From Ruminococcus sp. UBA4321 (GTDB taxonomy: Bacteria > Bacillota > Clostridia > Oscillospirales > Ruminococcaceae): a stretch of DNA of 26,145 bases. The DNA lies in assembly GCA_002393815.1 (NCBI GenBank), contig DGUB01000036.1:1-26145 (forward strand), given 5' to 3'. A program made the position numbers and the translations under genes. Positions 6,946-14,532 of the stretch are shown piece after piece (the first letter of the stretch is position 1; each line of letters starts with the position of its first letter). The notes beneath the pieces were generated by a model. That model was not told the DNA's origin and made no database searches. It saw only the letters and a list, made by a program, of their open reading frames with translations.

Positions 6946-7749
6946 ATGAAAACTGCATTAACAATCGCTGGAAGCGATTCCAGCGGAGGTGCTGGCATTC
7001 AGGCAGATATCAAAACCATGACCGCAAACGGTGTGTTCGCGATGAGTGCGGTCACAGCTCTGACCGCTCAGAATACCACCGGAGTCGCTGCCATTATGGA
7101 AGCTTCACCGGAATTTCTGGCACAGCAGCTTGACTGTATCTTTACGGATATTGTTCCGGATGCGGTAAAAATCGGCATGGTTTCTTCTTCTGCCCTGATT
7201 GCAGTCATCGCGGAGAAACTCATACAGTATCAGGCAAAACATATTGTGCTTGACCCTGTTATGGTTGCGACCAGCGGTGCAAAACTCATCAGTGATGATG
7301 CCATTGCCGCTCTTACGGAAAAACTCATTCCGCTCGCCGAAGTCATTACACCGAACATTCCCGAAGCCGAAGTTCTGACCGGAATGAAAATTACTGACGT
7401 TTCCGGAATTGAACAGGCTGCAAGAAAGATTTCGGAATCTTATGGCTGTGCGGTTCTGCTGAAAGGTGGACATTCGGTCAATGATGCGAATGATTACCTT
7501 TACAGCAAGGACGGCGGCAGAGTATTCGAGGGCAGACGCATTGACAATCCGAACACGCACGGCACAGGCTGTACGCTTTCCAGTGCGATTGCTTCCAATC
7601 TGGCGAAGGGCTTTCCTCTGCCGGAAGCTATCGAACGGGCAAAAAACTATATTTCCGGCGCACTGGGTGCGATGCTCAATCTCGGAAAGGGTTCGGGACC
7701 TATGAATCATGCATTTGCAATCGAGAATCAGTTCACTGAGGAGGCGTAA
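6946..7749 (+). CDS. thiD: Hydroxymethylpyrimidine / phosphomethylpyrimidine kinase
   Basis: Catalyses two successive phosphorylations, HMP to HMP-P to HMP-PP, the pyrimidine half of thiamin. The 267-residue ribokinase-fold protein has ALTIAGSDSSGGAGIQADIK at residues 3-22, DPVMVATSGAKLI near residue 103, TPNIPEAEVLTG near residue 136, the LLKGGHS strand near residue 171 and NTHGTGCTLSSAI near residue 203 with the anion-hole GTGC. The upstream GAAGGGAG element serves as ribosome site. Its stop is 2 bases before the tenA start. Confidence 0.97.
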   Translation: MKTALTIAGSDSSGGAGIQADIKTMTANGVFAMSAVTALTAQNTTGVAAIMEASPEFLAQQLDCIFTDIVPDAVKIGMVSSSALIAVIAEKLIQYQAKHIVLDPVMVATSGAKLISDDAIAALTEKLIPLAEVITPNIPEAEVLTGMKITDVSGIEQAARKISESYGCAVLLKGGHSVNDANDYLYSKDGGRVFEGRRIDNPNTHGTGCTLSSAIASNLAKGFPLPEAIERAKNYISGALGAMLNLGKGSGPMNHAFAIENQFTEEA

Positions 7750-7751
7750 AT

Positions 7752-8423
7752 ATGAAAGTTTCAGAAAGATTATATCAGGCGGCTCTGCCTATCTGGGAAA
7801 GTTATTATCAGCATCCTTTTGTACAGGGCATTGCAGACGGAACACTCGAACATGAAAAGTTCGCATATTACATGATTCAGGACCATAAATATCTGATGCA
7901 GTATGCGAAAGTGTTTGCGCTCGGCGTTATCTGCGCCGATAAGGAAAGCGATATGAGAACATTCAGCAAGCTGATTACAGAAACCCTCGATACGGAAAAT
8001 GCTGTACATCAGAGCTATTTGGCGAAGTTCGGCATTGACAGGGAAAAAATCGAATCCACGCCGATGGCACTTAATAATGAAAGCTATACAAATTATATGA
8101 TTTCCATCGGATTCAAGGGCGGACTTGCCGAAATCGCCGCCGCTGTGCTGGCATGTTCATGGAGCTATGAACTTATCGGCGAATATATCGAGAAGAATTT
8201 CCCGGAAAGCAAGAACGACGAATTCTATGCCAACTGGGTGAATACTTACACTTCCGAAGGCTACCGTGCCTGCAATGACGAGATGATTGCCATGTGTAAC
8301 CGTTTTACGGAAAACTTTACAGAAGAACAGATTCAGGAACTGGAACGCATTGTTGTGATTTGCAGCAAATATGAATATCAGTTCTGGGATATGGCTTGGA
8401 CAAAAGGCGAAATCTACAGATAA
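7752..8423 (+). CDS. tenA: Aminopyrimidine aminohydrolase / thiaminase II
   Basis: TenA hydrolyses amino-pyrimidine breakdown products of thiamin to HMP, feeding ThiD. The 223-residue all-helical protein has the family blocks HPFVQGIADGTLEHEKFAYY, YMIQDHKYLMQYAKVFA with the conserved aspartate, LACSWSYELIGE carrying the conserved catalytic cysteine, and WVNTYTSEGY near the C-terminus. The GAGGAGG site overlaps the end of thiD. With thiW and thiM upstream, this makes the operon a salvage pathway for both halves of thiamin. It is the last gene before a strong terminator. Confidence 0.95.
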   Translation: MKVSERLYQAALPIWESYYQHPFVQGIADGTLEHEKFAYYMIQDHKYLMQYAKVFALGVICADKESDMRTFSKLITETLDTENAVHQSYLAKFGIDREKIESTPMALNNESYTNYMISIGFKGGLAEIAAAVLACSWSYELIGEYIEKNFPESKNDEFYANWVNTYTSEGYRACNDEMIAMCNRFTENFTEEQIQELERIVVICSKYEYQFWDMAWTKGEIYR

Positions 8424-8427
8424 TTAA

Positions 8428-8470
8428 AAACCTCTGTGAAAGTGAGAATTCTTTCACAGAGGTTTATTTT
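8428..8470. terminator. Bidirectional terminator between tenA and the minus-strand operon
   Basis: A perfect 12-bp stem CCTCTGTGAAAG (8431-8442) / CTTTCACAGAGG (8451-8462) with an 8-base loop. It is followed by TTTATTTTT on the plus strand and by TTTTTAATTA on the minus strand. It can end both converging operons. Confidence 0.92.
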
Positions 8471-9708
8471 TATTCTTCTTCCAGAATTCGCATTGGAATT
8501 GACCTGTACAGGAATTTTCCCGTAAAAGAGCGGATTAGTTTCTGATATTCTTCGGGAGTGACATCACCGCCGGTTCCGAGCAGTTCATAGATAACACTGC
8601 CTTCCTGTACACGCCTGTGCAGTTCCGGAAATCCGTTTTTCAGATAGAAATTTTTCCTGCTGATACGCTCCTGATAATTCAGTGCAGAACTGTCGAGTTC
8701 TTCGACAGCGAGAAATAATTTTCTTCCCTGACAGAATTTCTGTAATTTCTGCAAAGCCCGGCTGCCGATTCCCATTCCGCGAAATTCCGGAAGAACCGCA
8801 AAATAGAAAATATAGGATAAATTCTGATAATTGACAAGATAGAAAAATCCTGCCCACTGCGTTCCGGCATAGATGGATAAAAAATCCGTATCTGCAAGAT
8901 ACTGTTTTGCGCACAGAAGCCGGAAAGGTGCGCGTTCTTCCGGCGGAAATGCCTGCCGATACAGGCGTTCTGCATTCGGAATCTCTTTTTTCTGCATTCT
9001 GACAAGCCGGACAGGTCTGTATAATGGCGCGGTCTGGATTTTCGTTCCCTGAATTAGTTTCAGGATTTCGGCTTCATTATCAAGATGCATGAAATAAATC
9101 TGAACGCCGTTTTCTGTCAGGCGAATCAGTTCCGGCAGAACCTCCGGAAGATATAAATGCACCTCACTGCGGTAAAAAGCCGCTTCTGTATAGAGAACAT
9201 CTCCGGAATGCAGATACGGAAGATAAGGCTCCAGCATGGCAGTATCTCCGGTATAGATGATATTTCTGCCGTCAATGCAGAGCTGCCAGCCGAAACATTT
9301 TCCGTTCAGCGGCTGCACATGTACAGTCGGAATCGGTCTGACAAGCCATGATTTCTGAATCTTGTCGGCAGTTGTCAGCGTGAACCATTCCGGCATACAG
9401 CCTTCGATTCTGGTCAGCAACAGATGCAAATCTTTCCGGACGCGCTCTGAAGGCGCAATCACGGTTACAGGCAGATGATTCAGAGCAAACCAGGCATACT
9501 GAATCATAGAGCCTGTACCGCCGCAGTGGTCGCCGTGCGTATGCGTGATTAAAATATAGATATGCCGGAACTGTTCCGGTTTTATTTTTTTCAGTTTCTG
9601 AAAAGCCGAAACCGGACAGTCCAGAAGTACAAGTTCATTTTCATGAACAAAAAATGCAGAATTATGTTCATCTGCAAAGGCAGAGCCTCTCCCGGTGAAT
9701 AACAGCAT
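8470..9708 (-). CDS. Fusion of a metallo-beta-lactamase-fold hydrolase and a GNAT acetyltransferase
   Basis: A 412-residue two-domain cytosolic protein. Residues 1 to about 225 are an MBL-fold domain with THTHGDHCGG, giving metal ligands H56, H58, D60 and H61, further ligands likely at H130 (PTVHV), D155 (YTGDT) and H208 (YFMHLD). The pattern resembles ribonuclease Z-like or phosphodiesterase MBL enzymes. Residues about 231-375 are a GNAT domain with the acetyl-CoA binding run AVLPEFRGMGIGSRAL (304-319) and the late FYLKNGF strand. The junction is uninterrupted and both active centres look intact, so frameshift or misassembly is unlikely. Substrates are unknown. It is the last gene of the nine-gene operon, 35 bases after upp. 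Confidence 0.82.
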   Translation of the reverse strand: MLLFTGRGSAFADEHNSAFFVHENELVLLDCPVSAFQKLKKIKPEQFRHIYILITHTHGDHCGGTGSMIQYAWFALNHLPVTVIAPSERVRKDLHLLLTRIEGCMPEWFTLTTADKIQKSWLVRPIPTVHVQPLNGKCFGWQLCIDGRNIIYTGDTAMLEPYLPYLHSGDVLYTEAAFYRSEVHLYLPEVLPELIRLTENGVQIYFMHLDNEAEILKLIQGTKIQTAPLYRPVRLVRMQKKEIPNAERLYRQAFPPEERAPFRLLCAKQYLADTDFLSIYAGTQWAGFFYLVNYQNLSYIFYFAVLPEFRGMGIGSRALQKLQKFCQGRKLFLAVEELDSSALNYQERISRKNFYLKNGFPELHRRVQEGSVIYELLGTGGDVTPEEYQKLIRSFTGKFLYRSIPMRILEEE

Positions 9709-9743
9709 AAGACATCACCTCACACATGCAGGGAAGTATCTGG

Positions 9744-10373
9744 TTATTTTGTACCGAAAATTCTGTCTCCGGCATCGCCCAGACCGGGGATGATATATTT
9801 GTCTTCGTTCAGACCTTCGTCCATGACACCGCAGTAAATATCCACATCAGGGTGAGTCTGAATCATATTGGCAGCACCTTCCGGAGAACAGAGAATACAC
9901 ATAAACTTGATATTCTTCACGCCGGCTTTTTTCAGTTCGGTGATAGCGGCACAGGCAGTTGAGCCAGTCGCAAGCATAGGGTCTACAACGATAACATCAC
10001 GTTCGGCGATATCATCCGGAAGCTTGCAGTAATACTTGACAGATTCGTGCGTTTCCGGGTCGCGGAACATACCGATATGTCCGATTTTAGCCGCCGGAAC
10101 AAGAGACGTTACGCCGTCAATCATGCCCAGACCTGCGCGGAGTACCGGAACAACGGCAAGCTTTCTGCCGGATACAATTTTTGTCCGAGCCATGCAGAGA
10201 GGGGTTTCCATCTCGATTTCTTTCAGGGGCAAATCTCTGGTTGCTTCGTAACAAATCAGCATAGCGGTTTCGTTGACGAGTTCGCGGAATTCTTTTGTTC
10301 CGGTGTTCTTGTCGCGCATAAGGGAAATTTTATGCTGAATCAGCGGATGGTCGATAATGTGTAAGTTAGCCAT
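9744..10373 (-). CDS. upp: Uracil phosphoribosyltransferase
   Basis: Converts uracil and PRPP to UMP in pyrimidine salvage. The 209-residue length is typical. The PRPP-binding loop is [15 protein letters not shown] near residues 130-144; the uracil-binding C-terminal region is [17 protein letters not shown] (193-209). The start is preceded by AAGGAGG on the minus strand and lies 12 bases after rpiB. Confidence 0.97.
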   Translation of the reverse strand: MANLHIIDHPLIQHKISLMRDKNTGTKEFRELVNETAMLICYEATRDLPLKEIEMETPLCMARTKIVSGRKLAVVPVLRAGLGMIDGVTSLVPAAKIGHIGMFRDPETHESVKYYCKLPDDIAERDVIVVDPMLATGSTACAAITELKKAGVKNIKFMCILCSPEGAANMIQTHPDVDIYCGVMDEGLNEDKYIIPGLGDAGDRIFGTK

Positions 10374-10385
10374 AGTAAATCCTCC

Positions 10386-10850
10386 TTAAAATTCTTCTTC
10401 GTCGCCGTCGAGCATGGATTTTGCTTCCAGTTCTGTAATTTTGTCTACGCGTCTCTGATGTCTGCCGCCCTCGAATTCGGTTTCAAGGAAGATGTCAACG
10501 AGTTCCAGAGCGAGTCCCGTGCCAATCACACGCTCACCCATGCAGAGAACATTCGCGTCATTATGCTTTCTGGTGTAACGGGTTGAGAAACAGTCATTGC
10601 AGACTGCTGCCCGAATGCCCTTGATTTTATTCGCGGCGATACTCATGCCGACACCCGTACCGCAGACAAGAATGCCTTTTTCCGCAGTGCCGTAAATGAT
10701 TTCATTGCAGACTTTTTCTGCAATATCAGGATAATCGCAGGCTTCGCCGTCCGTTCCCAAATCGAGATAGAGAATATTTTTTTCATCGAGATGCGCTTTA
10801 ATCGCATTTTTAAGATTGACCGCTGCATGGTCACAGCCGATAGCTATCAT
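10386..10850 (-). CDS. rpiB: Ribose-5-phosphate isomerase B
   Basis: Interconverts ribose 5-phosphate and ribulose 5-phosphate, supplying ribose for PRPP, the co-substrate of the neighbouring Upp. The 154-residue LacA/RpiB-family protein has MIAIGCDHAAVNLK at the N-terminus, the active-site loop VCGTGVGMSIAANK with catalytic C63, and CFSTRYTRKHNDANVLCMGE with phosphate-binding arginines and histidine. It lies 22 bases downstream of an LRR gene. Confidence 0.96.
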   Translation of the reverse strand: MIAIGCDHAAVNLKNAIKAHLDEKNILYLDLGTDGEACDYPDIAEKVCNEIIYGTAEKGILVCGTGVGMSIAANKIKGIRAAVCNDCFSTRYTRKHNDANVLCMGERVIGTGLALELVDIFLETEFEGGRHQRRVDKITELEAKSMLDGDEEEF

Positions 10851-10872
10851 GAATCAATCACTGACCTTTCTG

Positions 10873-11649
10873 TTATAGTTTTAATTTTTTCGTAATCTGA
10901 CTTGCGTCAGACGGAAAATGCTGATATTTATAATCCGTCAGGATAACCTGAAATTCCGGATTGCCGCCGTTCTGTGTATGTTCGATGGCATACTGAATCA
11001 TGGAATCAATATTTTTCTTTGTGATAAAACCGGTATTTAATAAATCTGCCAGTAATTTTTTATCATTCCGGTGAATCGCAAGAGTGACAGCTCTCTTGAT
11101 ACTCCGTTTCAGATAGTTTTTAATTGCTTCATCAGTATCGTAATAGCTGACTGCAATCTGAATTTTATAGTTCGGTTCCAGCAAAGAAAAATTTTCATAG
11201 CAGGGATGGTCAAAAAAATCCAGAATCCGGAGTTCCGGAGTATAGCCAAGCCAGAGCATTTCAATCATGATTCTTGTCTTTTTCTGATTTTTATGAAAAT
11301 TCAGCGTTATCCACTCAAAATCATAAGTCGGAGAACCAAACGCACAGCTTCCGATATGTTTTACACTTTCTGGAATCTCAATTTCTTTGATATTGGTAGC
11401 AAAGAAAGCACTGCCCTCTATTCGTTCCAGACCTTCAGGAAGTGTCATATGTTCCAGAGAGGTACATTCTTCAAATGCACCTGCCTGAATAATTTTCAGA
11501 TTCGGCGGAAGATTGATTTTTTCCAGAAGTGTATGACCGTCAAAAGCACCGTAACCGATTTCTGTGACATCATCCGGAATGGTGACTTCTGTCACGCCGG
11601 GTTCATCGGTATAGCTTATCAGTACATGATTTCTGATTTCAAACCCCAT
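10873..11649 (-). CDS. BspA-type leucine-rich repeat protein, paralogue 1
   Basis: A 258-residue protein without signal peptide or membrane segment. Residues about 1-110 contain four BspA/LRR_5-type repeats of about 22-23 residues, for example VTIPDDVTEIGYGAF, INLPPNLKIIQAGAF, MTLPEGLERIEGSAF and IEIPESVKHIGSCAF. Residues about 140-258 form a conserved helical tail: FSLLEPNYKIQIAVSYYDTD, IKNYLKRSIKRAVTLAIH, FITKKNIDSMIQYAIE and DYKYQHFPSD, ending KLKL. BspA repeats are usually binding modules; a cytosolic role is inferred from the missing export signal. The start has AAAGGGGG upstream. It is the most downstream of three adjacent paralogues, and its last roughly 80 coding bases are nearly identical to those of the next copy. 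Confidence 0.8.
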   Translation of the reverse strand: MGFEIRNHVLISYTDEPGVTEVTIPDDVTEIGYGAFDGHTLLEKINLPPNLKIIQAGAFEECTSLEHMTLPEGLERIEGSAFFATNIKEIEIPESVKHIGSCAFGSPTYDFEWITLNFHKNQKKTRIMIEMLWLGYTPELRILDFFDHPCYENFSLLEPNYKIQIAVSYYDTDEAIKNYLKRSIKRAVTLAIHRNDKKLLADLLNTGFITKKNIDSMIQYAIEHTQNGGNPEFQVILTDYKYQHFPSDASQITKKLKL

Positions 11650-11661
11650 AGAAATCCCCCT

Positions 11662-12561
11662 TTACAGCTTTAATTTTTTCGTAATCTGACTTGTATCAGA
11701 CGGAAAATGCTGATATTTATAATCCGTCAGCATAACCTGAAATTCCGGATTTCCGCCTTTCTGGGTATTGTCAATAGCATACTGAATCAGTTCGTCAATA
11801 TGCTTTTTGATAATCAGTTCTCTTTCCAGAATGCCTTTCAGGACTTCCGGCTGATTGCTGTCAACGGCAAGCCGGACGGCTTCTTTGATATTCCGTTTCA
11901 GATACGCGCTGATTTCGTCTGCAATATCATAATAACTATATGCAACCGGAAATTTATATTCTGCCTTTAAAGCAGAAAATTTTTCAGCAGAGGGCTGTTC
12001 AAAAAATTCCATAAGCCTTTTTTCCGGCGCGTTATCGTCCCAGATACCGAGTACTTTAATTCTTGTGATTCTCTGATTTTTATGAAAGACCAGTACAGGC
12101 GCATAATGTCCGCCGAATGCCCAGCCCCGAATTGCCTTGACGCTTTCCGGAATATGGACTTCTTTCAAACCGGTCAGGAAGAACGCTTCACTTTCAATTT
12201 GTTCCACGCCCTCCGGAATGACAGCTTCTTCAAGTTTCCAGCATTCATAAAACAGGCGGTTAGCAATTATTTTCAGATATTTTGGCAGGACAACTTTTTT
12301 CAGAGCAGTTTCATAAAAAGCTTCTTCACCGATTTCGATGACAGAATCCGGAATGTGAATTTCTTCCAGTGAACGGAAAGAAAAAGCAGAAACAGAAATT
12401 TTCTCCACAGAATCAGGCAGAATAATTTTCTTCACCTGTTCACAGCCGCAGAAAGCACATTTACCGATTTCGTTCACGCCGTCCGGAACGGTGACTTCTG
12501 TCACGCCGGGTTCTTCGGTGTATTTTTCGAGAACATTCCAGGTACGGATTTCAAATCCCAT
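11662..12561 (-). CDS. BspA-type leucine-rich repeat protein, paralogue 2
   Basis: A 299-residue protein from the third of three consecutive ATG codons (12567, 12564 and 12561). The third is preferred because it gives a normal gap to AAAGGGG and matches the MGFEI/MAFDI starts of the paralogues. It has about six BspA-type repeats in residues 15-140, including VTVPDGVNEIGKCAF, IILPDSVEKISVSAF, IHIPDSVIEIGEEAF, VVLPKYLKIIANRLF, AVIPEGVEQIESEAF and VHIPESVKAIRGWAF, one to two more than its neighbours. The C-terminal tail is the same (YLKRNIKEAVRLAVD, LIQYAIDNTQKGGNPEFQV, ending KLKL). No signal peptide. It lies 12 bases after paralogue 3. Confidence 0.8.
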   Translation of the reverse strand: MGFEIRTWNVLEKYTEEPGVTEVTVPDGVNEIGKCAFCGCEQVKKIILPDSVEKISVSAFSFRSLEEIHIPDSVIEIGEEAFYETALKKVVLPKYLKIIANRLFYECWKLEEAVIPEGVEQIESEAFFLTGLKEVHIPESVKAIRGWAFGGHYAPVLVFHKNQRITRIKVLGIWDDNAPEKRLMEFFEQPSAEKFSALKAEYKFPVAYSYYDIADEISAYLKRNIKEAVRLAVDSNQPEVLKGILERELIIKKHIDELIQYAIDNTQKGGNPEFQVMLTDYKYQHFPSDTSQITKKLKL

Positions 12562-12573
12562 CATCATTCCCCT

Positions 12574-13344
12574 TTATAATTTTAATTTTCTTCCGATTCC
12601 GCTGATATCAGAAGGAAAATGCTGATGCTTGTAATTTGTCAGCATAATCTGAAATTCCGGGTTTCCGAATTTCTGCATATCTTCGATAGCATACTGAATC
12701 AGGAAATCAATATTTTTCTTCGTGACAAAGCCAGTGTTCAGAAGTTCAGCAAGCATTCCGGCATCTTCGCCGTCAATGGCGAAAACCACGGCTTTTTTGA
12801 TGATTCGTTTCAGATACGCGCCGATTTGTTCGTCCGTATCGTACCAGCCGACAGAAAGCGGAATCTTGAATTCCGGTTTCAGAAGCGAGAAAGTTTTAAA
12901 GCACGGATTCGCGATAAAATCGGCAAGGCGTTCTTCGGGCGTATAGGAAGCCCACGGACTGGAAAGCGTAATTTTCAGTTTTCTGCCGTTCCGGAGGAAG
13001 ATAATCTGCATGGCATTGTTCCAGTCACCGAACGCGAGCGGACTGATTTCCCGGACAGATGCCGGAAGCGTCAGTTCCGGCAGACTGTAACAGCACTGAA
13101 ATGCCATTGTGCCGACAGAAATCAGAGAATCTGGAATATGAATGCTTTCCAGATAACGGCAGTCCCAGAACGCACCTTTTCCGATAGCCGTCACACCATC
13201 CGGAAGAATGACTTTCCGGATGCTTCTGCATTGGTAGAATGCATATTCGCCGACTGCCGTCACGCCGTCCGGGACGGTAACTTCTGAAATATCGGGTTCT
13301 TCGATATATTTTTTCAATACATGATTCTGAATGTCAAATGCCAT
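12574..13344 (-). CDS. BspA-type leucine-rich repeat protein, paralogue 3
   Basis: A 256-residue protein starting at MAFDIQNHV. The reading frame stays open upstream to 13512, but that extension lies inside tsaB and does not look like protein sequence conserved in the paralogues; AAAGGA upstream of 13344 supports the shorter start. Repeats VTVPDGVTAVGEYAF, VILPDGVTAIGKGAF, IHIPDSLISVGTMAF and LTLPASVREISPLAF fill about residues 17-110. The tail (YLKRIIKKAVVFAID, FVTKKNIDFLIQYAIE, GNPEFQIMLTNYKHQHFPSD, ending KLKL) matches the other two. It begins 13 bases after tsaB and is the most diverged of the three. Confidence 0.8.
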   Translation of the reverse strand: MAFDIQNHVLKKYIEEPDISEVTVPDGVTAVGEYAFYQCRSIRKVILPDGVTAIGKGAFWDCRYLESIHIPDSLISVGTMAFQCCYSLPELTLPASVREISPLAFGDWNNAMQIIFLRNGRKLKITLSSPWASYTPEERLADFIANPCFKTFSLLKPEFKIPLSVGWYDTDEQIGAYLKRIIKKAVVFAIDGEDAGMLAELLNTGFVTKKNIDFLIQYAIEDMQKFGNPEFQIMLTNYKHQHFPSDISGIGRKLKL

Positions 13345-13357
13345 GAGGGGAAATCCT

Positions 13358-14098
13358 TTATTTGTCTGTTTTTTTCTTCTGAATCTGCACAGCCTGCAGA
13401 TAGCTTGCTGTGAGGTCGGCAGCTGTAGGCAGTTCCTTATGACAAGCACAATAATATGCTGCACTGTGGCAGACTCCGGCGGCAGATTGCAGCCGCAGAA
13501 ACGGGGGTGCAATTCTCAGAAAGGTTTCGTCCATATCTTCATGAGCGGCTTTATACTGCCGGATAAATTCTTCTGCGCCTTCTCCCGTGACAATAATCTT
13601 TTCGGAATCATTGATAATATGTTCCGTAACTTTTGCGATTTGGTCAAATGTCTGCAATTCGTCGGGAATTCCTCTGTCAATATACATGGGGTCATAGTAC
13701 ATATAAATCTGATAGGAGAACCATGCAGCATAGAATAAATCGCCTCTTGCATGGATAACAGATAAAATATGTTTCGCGCCGAAGATTCTGTTTGCCATTG
13801 CTTCCAGAGTGGAAACGCCGATACAGGGCGTATTGTTCACCATTGCCATTCCCTGAACTGCCGCGATGCCGATTCTCAGACCTGTATAAGAGCCGGGTCC
13901 CACTGAAACCGCGAAACAGTCCACATCCCTGACGGTCATGCCGCATTCTTCCAGAAGATTCTTGCACATTGGCATGATAACCTGTGACTGCGTCCGGCTG
14001 GTATAAACAGAATGTTCACCAAGCAGAATATTTTTTTCTGTATCAAGAATGGCAGCGGATGCCGTTTTTCCTGATGTATCAAGTCCCAAAATCCGCAA
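13358..14098 (-). CDS. tsaB: tRNA threonylcarbamoyladenosine biosynthesis protein TsaB
   Basis: TsaB is the ASKHA-fold partner of TsaD and TsaE in making t6A at position 37 of ANN-decoding tRNAs. The 246-residue protein starts with MRILGLDTSGKTASAAILD and has VSVGPGSYTGLRIGIAAVQG near residues 67-86, both diagnostic. TsaD and TsaC are not in the window. The first 20 bases overlap the end of tsaE, implying translational coupling. Confidence 0.95.
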   Translation of the reverse strand: MRILGLDTSGKTASAAILDTEKNILLGEHSVYTSRTQSQVIMPMCKNLLEECGMTVRDVDCFAVSVGPGSYTGLRIGIAAVQGMAMVNNTPCIGVSTLEAMANRIFGAKHILSVIHARGDLFYAAWFSYQIYMYYDPMYIDRGIPDELQTFDQIAKVTEHIINDSEKIIVTGEGAEEFIRQYKAAHEDMDETFLRIAPPFLRLQSAAGVCHSAAYYCACHKELPTAADLTASYLQAVQIQKKKTDK

Positions 14099-14531
14099 AG
14101 CGTTCCGCCTCCTGTGTTTCGAGAATAATTTTGCGTTCGTCGTCGCTGATTCGTTCGAGTGTCAGCCGGATAGTATTTGAGGGAAGGGCGTTCATGATAT
14201 TTTCAGACCATTCAATCGCGAAGATGCTTTCATTCAGGTCATAATCATAGAAGCCGGTTGTTTCGAGTTCGTTTTCGTCCGTGATGCGGTACATATCGAA
14301 GTGACAGAGCTGCAAAGGCGGCTGACCGTAAACATGGACAAGCGCGAATGTCGGGGAAGTCACTAAATCTTTCAGACCAAGACCGAGGGCAAGCCCTCTT
14401 GTAAAAGTCGTTTTTCCTGCACCCAAATCCCCCAGATAGGCAAGCACATCACCGGGGTGAAGGTACTTGCCGAACTTCTCCGCAAAAGAGATGGTTTCTT
14501 CCGGGGAACGGGTGATGAATTCTTTTCTCAT
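14079..14531 (-). CDS. tsaE: tRNA threonylcarbamoyladenosine biosynthesis ATPase TsaE
   Basis: The P-loop ATPase of the TsaBDE complex. The 150-residue protein has the Walker A motif GDLGAGKTTFTRGLA near residue 34, then TSPTFALVHVYG (switch-like) and the HFDMYRITDENELETTGFYD acidic region typical of the family, and IEWSENI near residue 113. Its ATG begins one base after the fhs stop codon. It overlaps tsaB by 20 bases. Confidence 0.96.
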   Translation of the reverse strand: MRKEFITRSPEETISFAEKFGKYLHPGDVLAYLGDLGAGKTTFTRGLALGLGLKDLVTSPTFALVHVYGQPPLQLCHFDMYRITDENELETTGFYDYDLNESIFAIEWSENIMNALPSNTIRLTLERISDDERKIILETQEAERFADFGT

Positions 14532-14532
14532 A

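Noticed and set aside
13345..13512. N-terminal extension of LRR paralogue 3
   Set aside because: The frame is open but lies within tsaB, is Cys/Arg-rich and absent from the paralogues; the start at 13344 has a ribosome site and matches them.
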